In this document: one piece after another, positions 21,156-26,001 of the stretch
Layout of the letters: each line of letters begins with the position of its first letter
How positions within the stretch are numbered: the first letter of the stretch is position 1
Source: RBG-16-66-20 sp049651845
Lineage (GTDB): Bacteria > Pseudomonadota > Gammaproteobacteria > Burkholderiales > SG8-39
Length of the DNA: 26,001 nucleotides
Direction: 5' to 3'
Assembly (NCBI GenBank): GCA_049651845.1
Contig: JBASCW010000165.1
Location: 1-26,001, forward strand
Program-made: the position numbers and the translations under genes
Notes under the pieces: model-generated
Databases searched by the model: none
What the model was told of the DNA's origin: nothing
Seen by the model: the letters and a program-made list of their open reading frames with translations, nothing else

Positions 21156-23567
21156 CTACGGGTCGAACGTGATGAACATGGCGGACGTCCATACCTTGGC
21201 GTCGTCTATCTGGCGCGCGAAGAAGAACACCGGCCGGTGGCCGTGCGGGCCGTTCCGCGGCTCGACCAGGATAGTTCCGCTCACCTCGCGCGGGGGCGAA
21301 CGGTCCGCGACGCGCTCGAACGCCAGGAACATCTCCACCCCGGGGAGCTCCTTGCGCAGCCGCCCGAGCCGGAGCAACTCGGCGCCGCTGATCTCCCATT
21401 CGAACCTCGGGCAATGCACGAACGGGTTACCGTCGAGCGGATTGCCCACTTTGACGTAGCCGTCGATCGTTCCTTCCACCCGGATCACGGCGGTCGCGAG
21501 CGCGGAGACGTCGATCTCGATCGAGTCGGCGTCGCCATAGGTGTCGCTGTGGAATCCGATCCCGGTCGGGCCCTCCCTCCAGCAGCTTTCCTCCAGATGC
21601 TCGAAGCCGCGCCCCCGGAAGGTGTTGATCGCCGCGCCACGGACGGTGATCGTTCCCTTCCAGTCCGCCCAGCGGTAGCGATCCTTGATGCGCGCGCCGC
21701 CCCAGCGGAAGCGGAACCTGCCCGGGGAATAGCCGAGCTCTTTTTGCAGGTCGCGCTCCCAGAACACGCCTTCGTGGTCATGCGCGCAGATCACATCCCA
21801 GCCCGCGTCCCCGAGGAACCGGTAACTGATCTCGGCGGCGCCGCGACATGCGAATTCGTCGCCCTGCACGTGACTGCCGCAGCACGCGAGGCCGACGGTG
21901 CGCTCGCCGGTGGTGGCCCAGGTGTGGCGGGCGCGCAGCGCCTTGCCGACCGCGGCGCGATCCAGCGTTTCGGCGAGCAGGCCGGTGATGCAGCCCTTGG
22001 TGCCGAAGACCGCGGTTCCGGGGACGCCACCGCCGCACCGCCCACGGTGCTCGTCGCCCGCGGCCGAGGCGCCCAGCTTGTAGCCGCGGCGCATCGCTTC
22101 CTCGTAGAGCCAGCCGAAGTGGCCCCACGACGAGCCGATCTCCACCAGTCTTTCGAGCTTCGGATAGTGCCAGTCGAGATTGCAGCGCCGGCCGCCGACA
22201 TGGGGGATCAGCAGGTGTCCCTCGAGGTCGTGGCAGTAGGCCGCCCACAGCTCCTCCACCGGCCAGGCGCCCGGCTCGATCGCGTCGGCGCCCCGCATGT
22301 CCTCGTTCCACTCGAACGAGCGCACGTGGGTGCCGTCCTTCAGAAACGGGAACTCCGGCGTCCGGCCGTGGAGAAAGACCACGTTATGGTCGCCGCCGGC
22401 GCACGAGCTGCCCGACCATTCGGTGCCGGGGTAGGCGACGAAGCTTCCGTCCCGGTTGATCTGGTCGATCAGCTCGACGGTGCGGTCCCAGCGCGCCTTG
22501 GTGATGTTGAAATCGTTGTGCGCGAACGCCAGCACGTCGAGTCCCGAGACGTCGCGCCCGTAACTCAGGTTGTAGCTCACGTCGTTGGTGCCGATCGTGT
22601 CCTCCGAGTGCACGTGCAGGTCGGCGTAGTAGCAGCGCGCGGACGCGAAATCACGGTCGAGCGTCACATAGAAGGTGCAAGGTGCGACAGCCGGATGGTC
22701 GGCGAGCCGCGCCGTGATCGCGAGCTCGCCGGATTCGCCGGCCGGCAGGTCATCGAGCGCGAGCACCGCCCATCCCTCGCGCGGCACGGCGCGCTCGCTG
22801 CGGTAGACGGCCGCGCCGTCCAGCGTCGCCGTCACCTCGAAGCGTCCCGCCGGCAGGCTCCAGCACGTGTTGCCCCACATGTCTTCGGCGCGCACGCGCA
22901 GCACGAACTTCTCGCCGGCGCGTACCAGGCGCGAGCCGGCCATGACCAGCTGTGCCGGCGCTCCCGGGACGACGTCGAGCACGATGTCGTTCGGCACCGC
23001 AGCGAAGCGCGAGGTGCCCAGCGGATCGATGTAGCAGCGGAAGCGGAAGCTTTTTTCCACGAAGGTCTGAACGCGCGTGCCGGGGCCGCCGCAGCGCCGG
23101 TCGCCGAGGCGGATCACGATGCGGTCGCCCGCCTTGAGGTAGCCGTCGACGGTGTCGACGATCACCGCCTTCTGATACGGCCGCTCGTGGCCCTTCTGGT
23201 CGAAGCGCACCTTGAGCGACTGGACTGTCGCGGGACTTTGCCCTTCGAGCAGGGGTCCGGCGTGGTACTCCGCCGAGACGTAGTTCGCGGCTTTCGGGTC
23301 GGCGGTCTGGAACAGCGCCCAGTCGGAGTAGAACTTGAAGGTCGCCTTGAACCAGGCTCCGTCGGCCATGCCCGAGGCGCCGAGCTCGTAGTCGAGTACC
23401 ACTTCGGTCCACTCGCCCGCGACCAGGCGCTCGACATTGCACGACACCTTGCCGAGGAACGGCATCTGCTTGGTCTTCGTGTACAGCCCCGCAGGCGCGA
23501 CGTAACGGCCGAGCTTGTCCTTGAGCGCGGTCTCGGTATAGGTCGGCTTGTTCCAGTCGCGTTTCAT
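21156..23567 (-). CDS. Large PHP/DUF3604-like metal-dependent hydrolase (803 aa)
   Basis: An 803-aa protein without signal peptide. Residues 1-305 look like beta-rich domains; residues 310-560 carry metal-binding motifs of a PHP or DUF3604-like hydrolase: YADLHVHSEDT (His318, His320), FAHNDFN (His350), YPGTEWSG (Glu383), GDHNVVFLHG (His394), HVGGRR (His456), and AAGDEHRGR (Asp505, His507). The C-terminal 240 residues are again beta-rich. Such proteins hydrolyse phosphoester-type or other substrates, mostly unknown. The gene starts 6 bp after the DASS transporter gene with no ribosome site of its own in the gap, so the two are probably coupled and the hydrolase may act on the imported anion. 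Sulfur metabolism is suggested only by its neighbours. Confidence 0.75.
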   Translation of the reverse strand: MKRDWNKPTYTETALKDKLGRYVAPAGLYTKTKQMPFLGKVSCNVERLVAGEWTEVVLDYELGASGMADGAWFKATFKFYSDWALFQTADPKAANYVSAEYHAGPLLEGQSPATVQSLKVRFDQKGHERPYQKAVIVDTVDGYLKAGDRIVIRLGDRRCGGPGTRVQTFVEKSFRFRCYIDPLGTSRFAAVPNDIVLDVVPGAPAQLVMAGSRLVRAGEKFVLRVRAEDMWGNTCWSLPAGRFEVTATLDGAAVYRSERAVPREGWAVLALDDLPAGESGELAITARLADHPAVAPCTFYVTLDRDFASARCYYADLHVHSEDTIGTNDVSYNLSYGRDVSGLDVLAFAHNDFNITKARWDRTVELIDQINRDGSFVAYPGTEWSGSSCAGGDHNVVFLHGRTPEFPFLKDGTHVRSFEWNEDMRGADAIEPGAWPVEELWAAYCHDLEGHLLIPHVGGRRCNLDWHYPKLERLVEIGSSWGHFGWLYEEAMRRGYKLGASAAGDEHRGRCGGGVPGTAVFGTKGCITGLLAETLDRAAVGKALRARHTWATTGERTVGLACCGSHVQGDEFACRGAAEISYRFLGDAGWDVICAHDHEGVFWERDLQKELGYSPGRFRFRWGGARIKDRYRWADWKGTITVRGAAINTFRGRGFEHLEESCWREGPTGIGFHSDTYGDADSIEIDVSALATAVIRVEGTIDGYVKVGNPLDGNPFVHCPRFEWEISGAELLRLGRLRKELPGVEMFLAFERVADRSPPREVSGTILVEPRNGPHGHRPVFFFARQIDDAKVWTSAMFITFDP

Positions 23568-23573
23568 GGTCGG

Positions 23574-25121
23574 CTATTTCGTTACCGGAACGACCTTTTC
23601 GAACGGCCAGGGCGCGCTCGGATCCCATACCGGGATCCCCATGAACGCGTACCACGGCGCCATCACGAGAATTCCGTAGGCAATCGCGATCAGCACCGCG
23701 ACCCAGCCTACCTTGGCGTAGTCCGTCATCGAGAAGGTGCCGCTCGAGTACGCGATGACCGCCGCGGTGATCTGCGTCGGAAGGATGTAGGCGAAGGTGT
23801 CGGTATCGGCGATCAGCATAGTGAACGCAACCGGATGCAGGCCGAGCTTGGGCGCCATCGCGATCAGGATCGGCGCGAGCATCGCGATCGCCGCGACATT
23901 GGAGAGCATGCCGAGCCGCATGATGTGGGTCCCAACCATCAATCCCAGGACGATTACCCACCAGGACTGGCCGGTGACCACCGGGTGCAGCTGATCGGCC
24001 AGCCACTGCGCGAGCCCGGTCTTGCCCATGGCGTCCGACATCGACAGCGCCCCGGCGAGCAGCAGCAGCGTACCCCAAATGGTGCGGTCCTGGATCTCCT
24101 TCCACCTGAACCCGAACAGGCCCGGAATGAACAGCAGCGCCAGGCCGATGAGTGCGGCGTTCTGCGACGCGACCCCGGTCTGCTTCTCGAACACCCACAT
24201 CAGCGCGACGAAGGCGAACGTCGCGAGGATCAGCCATTCCGCCTGACCCATGCGAGGCAGCTCGCGCGCCTGCTGGGCGATCGCCTGGCTGCCTCCCTGT
24301 GCGGTCACGCCGCGCGTGCGGAAGTACCGCTGCACCCACCATTGCGTGATCACGAACATCCCGAGGTAGGGCCACTGGAGCTTGAACCATTCCCAGTACG
24401 AGATCTTGTACCCGAGCTTGGCGACCAAGTCGACGATGATGTAATTCGGCAGGTGCGCGGTGAGAATGCACATGCCGCTGATCATCGAGCCGTACACCAG
24501 CGACTGGATCACGATCGCCTTCTTGGCGTTGCGCTCGCGCTCGCTGTCACCGAAGAATTTGGTGATGCCGTTGACCACCGGCAGCAGCGTGGCGGCGCGC
24601 GCGTTCGCCGCGGGGATGATGAACGACAGCACGAAATTGGCCGCGAACATGACCCAGATGACGCCGTTCACCGTAGACGCCTTGAACACGCGCAGCAGCG
24701 AAAGCGCGAGGCGCCGGTCCAGGCCCGCCGCCTGCATGATCGCGGCGAAGAGGAACGCGGCCAGGCACAGGAAGGTGACCGGCGCCACGAAGCCGCTCGC
24801 CGCCGCGGGGAAGGGCCGAACCGCGTTGGTCAGCACAAGCAGCATCGGGATCAGTAGGCCCGAGATGCCCACCGGGATCGCCTCGAAGATCCACATCAGG
24901 CAGGCCCAGACCATCACCGCGAGCGCAGCCTGCCCGGCAGGCTTGAGGCCCTGAGGGGTCGGCATCACGTAGAGGATGAGGAAGAACGCCGCCCAGGCGA
25001 CGCAGAACCCGATCAGCGCCCTCCTCGGGCTGCCCCCGGATTCCTCGATATTGCCTAGCCAGCGCCCGATGAAGCCGCGGTTCGCCAGCGTCGCCGATCC
25101 GGCTTGCACGACCGAGCTCAT
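23574..25121 (-). CDS. DASS/SLC13-family anion transporter
   Basis: A 515-aa inner-membrane protein of the divalent anion:sodium symporter type (DASS/CitT/ArsB superfamily). Around 12 hydrophobic segments; family stretches include MWIFEAIPVGISGLLIPMLL (about 76-95), FAANFVLSFIIPAANARAA with the SxIxPxxN-like motif (about 158-176) and the second repeat MLIADTDTFAYILPTQ. Known members carry dicarboxylates, sulfate or tungstate, so the substrate is open. The ATG at 25121 follows GGGAGGAACC. It is divergent from a Crp/Fnr regulator (79 bp between start codons) and coupled to the downstream hydrolase. Located upstream of the apr operon on the same strand. Confidence 0.86.
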   Translation of the reverse strand: MSSVVQAGSATLANRGFIGRWLGNIEESGGSPRRALIGFCVAWAAFFLILYVMPTPQGLKPAGQAALAVMVWACLMWIFEAIPVGISGLLIPMLLVLTNAVRPFPAAASGFVAPVTFLCLAAFLFAAIMQAAGLDRRLALSLLRVFKASTVNGVIWVMFAANFVLSFIIPAANARAATLLPVVNGITKFFGDSERERNAKKAIVIQSLVYGSMISGMCILTAHLPNYIIVDLVAKLGYKISYWEWFKLQWPYLGMFVITQWWVQRYFRTRGVTAQGGSQAIAQQARELPRMGQAEWLILATFAFVALMWVFEKQTGVASQNAALIGLALLFIPGLFGFRWKEIQDRTIWGTLLLLAGALSMSDAMGKTGLAQWLADQLHPVVTGQSWWVIVLGLMVGTHIMRLGMLSNVAAIAMLAPILIAMAPKLGLHPVAFTMLIADTDTFAYILPTQITAAVIAYSSGTFSMTDYAKVGWVAVLIAIAYGILVMAPWYAFMGIPVWDPSAPWPFEKVVPVTK

Positions 25122-25200
25122 GGTTCCTCCCTCGCGCCAGGGTTATAGTTACTTTTTGATTTCACCATAGTCGCCGGCGCTGTCTGTCGGCCAGCCGACC
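25122..25200. promoter_or_regulatory. Divergent DASS transporter / Crp-Fnr regulator region
   Basis: This 79-bp stretch has an A/T-rich core (25143-25168). It contains a perfect FNR-type half-site TTGAT (25156-25160) whose second half is poor (CCATA in place of ATCAA), and TATAG(T) at 25144-25149. It may hold overlapping promoters and a binding site for the adjacent regulator. Weak by sequence alone. Confidence 0.35.
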
Positions 25201-25881
25201 TTGAGCAGCGGAAAATCCGACTTTCTGGGCAGCCTGGAGTCCGGCGACCGCGAAGCGCTGTCCGCGGTCGGGGTCCATCGCGCCTACTCGAAAGGCGAAT
25301 ATGTGTTCCGCGCCGGCGACCCGGGCGCGCACGTCTATTTTCTCGAATCGGGGCGCACCAAGATCTACCAGCCCGCCGACTCGGGCCGCGAGGTCATCCT
25401 CTGGTTCTGCCTGCCGGGCGAGATCTTCGGCTTGGCCGAGGTGGCGCGCGGCGGCGGCCGCGTGGTGAGCGCGCAAGCCTGCGAGGCGAGCACGGTGCTC
25501 GCGGTGTCGCAAGAGGCATTCCGGGGGTTCGTCGCTGCGCAGCCGCGCGCGGCGCTGCTATCGATGCAGGTGCTCTCGGCACGCCTGCGCGGGCTGTCGG
25601 ACGTCATGGTGAACCTGGTCGCCGACGACGTCGACACGCGCATCGCCAAGCTGATCCTCCGGCTGGGCGCGCGCTACGGCAGACGCGAGGGCCGTGTCAT
25701 CCACCTCGACATCCCTCTGACGCACCAGGAAATCGCCGACATGGTCGGCACTACGCGGCAGACCGTGACCAGCACGCTCAGCCGCATGAAGCGCAAAGGC
25801 GTGCTTTCGATCGACACCCACCGTATCGACATCGAGAGCGAGGAGCTGCTGGCCGGGCTGACGCACGACGGCGGCGCCTAG
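25201..25881 (+). CDS. Crp/Fnr-family transcription regulator
   Basis: A 226-aa regulator: cyclic-nucleotide-binding-like beta-roll at residues 10-110 (YVFRAGDPGAHVYFLESGRTKIY, VILWFCLPGEIFGLAE), a dimer helix (about 115-145), and a winged helix-turn-helix at 172-205 (LTHQEIADMVGTTRQTVTSTLSRMKRKGVL). The N-terminal cysteine cluster of FNR is absent; only Cys70 and Cys94 are seen, so it is not an iron-sulfur oxygen sensor of the FNR type. The start is a TTG at 25201 with no strong ribosome site; the frame is closed by TAG 30 bp upstream, and the first residues M-S-S-G fit. It faces away from the DASS transporter and probably regulates it. The signal is unknown. Confidence 0.9.
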   Translation: MSSGKSDFLGSLESGDREALSAVGVHRAYSKGEYVFRAGDPGAHVYFLESGRTKIYQPADSGREVILWFCLPGEIFGLAEVARGGGRVVSAQACEASTVLAVSQEAFRGFVAAQPRAALLSMQVLSARLRGLSDVMVNLVADDVDTRIAKLILRLGARYGRREGRVIHLDIPLTHQEIADMVGTTRQTVTSTLSRMKRKGVLSIDTHRIDIESEELLAGLTHDGGA

Positions 25882-25977
25882 GAGTCTGCGCGGCAGGAGG
25901 TTGAGTTGATGGTCATCGAGATGGTGTGGTGAAGCGTTAAACGATGATGACGACAAGCTACCTTCCATACCATCCGG

Positions 25978-25996
25978 GGCAGCAGAATTTGCTGCC
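25978..25996. terminator. Inverted repeat at the right window edge
   Basis: A perfect 7-bp stem GGCAGCA / TGCTGCC with a 5-nt loop. It lies about 100 bp after the Crp/Fnr gene; the 120 bp from 25882 onward hold no gene that can be supported. A T-run would fall beyond the window, so terminator function cannot be judged. Confidence 0.3.
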
Positions 25997-26001
25997 ATCG
26001 T

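Noticed and set aside
21084..24857. Very long open frame on the plus strand opposite the hydrolase and DASS genes
   Set aside because: It mirrors the real minus-strand genes, is extremely rich in Arg, Asp, Val and His, and shows no domain. This is typical antisense openness in GC-rich DNA.
25902..25932. Ribosome-site-like GGAGG followed by ATG after the Crp/Fnr gene
   Set aside because: The frame ends after seven codons; no gene starts here within the window.

Overview
The window is a high-GC chromosomal segment from a sulfur-oxidising chemolithotroph, most likely a betaproteobacterium. The evidence is the gene content: a periplasmic Sox thiosulfate-oxidation set, ATP sulfurylase, AprM-type APS reductase, two transporters of sulfate-related families and a YeiE/CbbR-like LysR regulator. 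The affiliation is an inference from gene content and base composition. No rRNA or tRNA gene, CRISPR array or insertion sequence was seen.

Layout. (1) 131-1063: a class I polyphosphate kinase 2, minus strand. (2) 1123-6999: the sox/sat block. soxB and a DsrE-like lipoprotein gene run leftward; soxY-soxZ-soxA-soxX-sat runs rightward as a tight operon from a shared 206-bp divergent region. (3) 7028-9813: a leftward four-gene module: a YeiH-family putative sulfate exporter with a soluble insert, a 40-residue one-helix protein, a universal stress protein with no ordinary start codon, and a membrane-anchored SRPBCC-like protein. (4) 10019-12660: an amber-interrupted small gene, a CBS-pair protein, adenylate kinase, and a leftward LysR regulator. 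(5) 12661-14260: a stretch of decayed genes (a DUF4143 fragment, an MFS transporter with internal and C-terminal deletions, an NTF2-like fragment). (6) 14378-16549: a SulP anion permease with a STAS domain and a large charged insert. (7) 16550-16805: a partial duplication of a small gene end. (8) 16806-21072: the leftward aprM-aprB-aprA operon extended by a 116-aa unknown protein, a SlyD-like FKBP and a 53-aa protein. (9) 21156-25881: a DASS/SLC13 anion transporter plus an 803-aa PHP/DUF3604-like hydrolase, divergent from a Crp/Fnr regulator.

How the genes fit together. SoxXA conjugates thiosulfate to SoxY in SoxYZ, and SoxB releases sulfate. No soxCD is present here, which fits organisms that pass the remaining sulfane sulfur into the cytoplasm as stored sulfur. 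There, sulfite would be oxidised by AprBA with AprM as membrane anchor, and Sat would convert APS and pyrophosphate to sulfate and ATP. AMP consumed by AprBA must be regenerated; adenylate kinase and PPK2 nearby could balance AMP/ADP/ATP. The YeiH-like protein, SulP and the DASS carrier are plausible routes for sulfate, sulfite or related anions. The last two points are inference from proximity.

The least explained parts are the in-frame stop between the small membrane peptide and the stress protein (8089-8091), the three unknown or accessory genes at the end of the apr operon, the charged inserts in two unrelated anion transporters, and the DASS/hydrolase pair.
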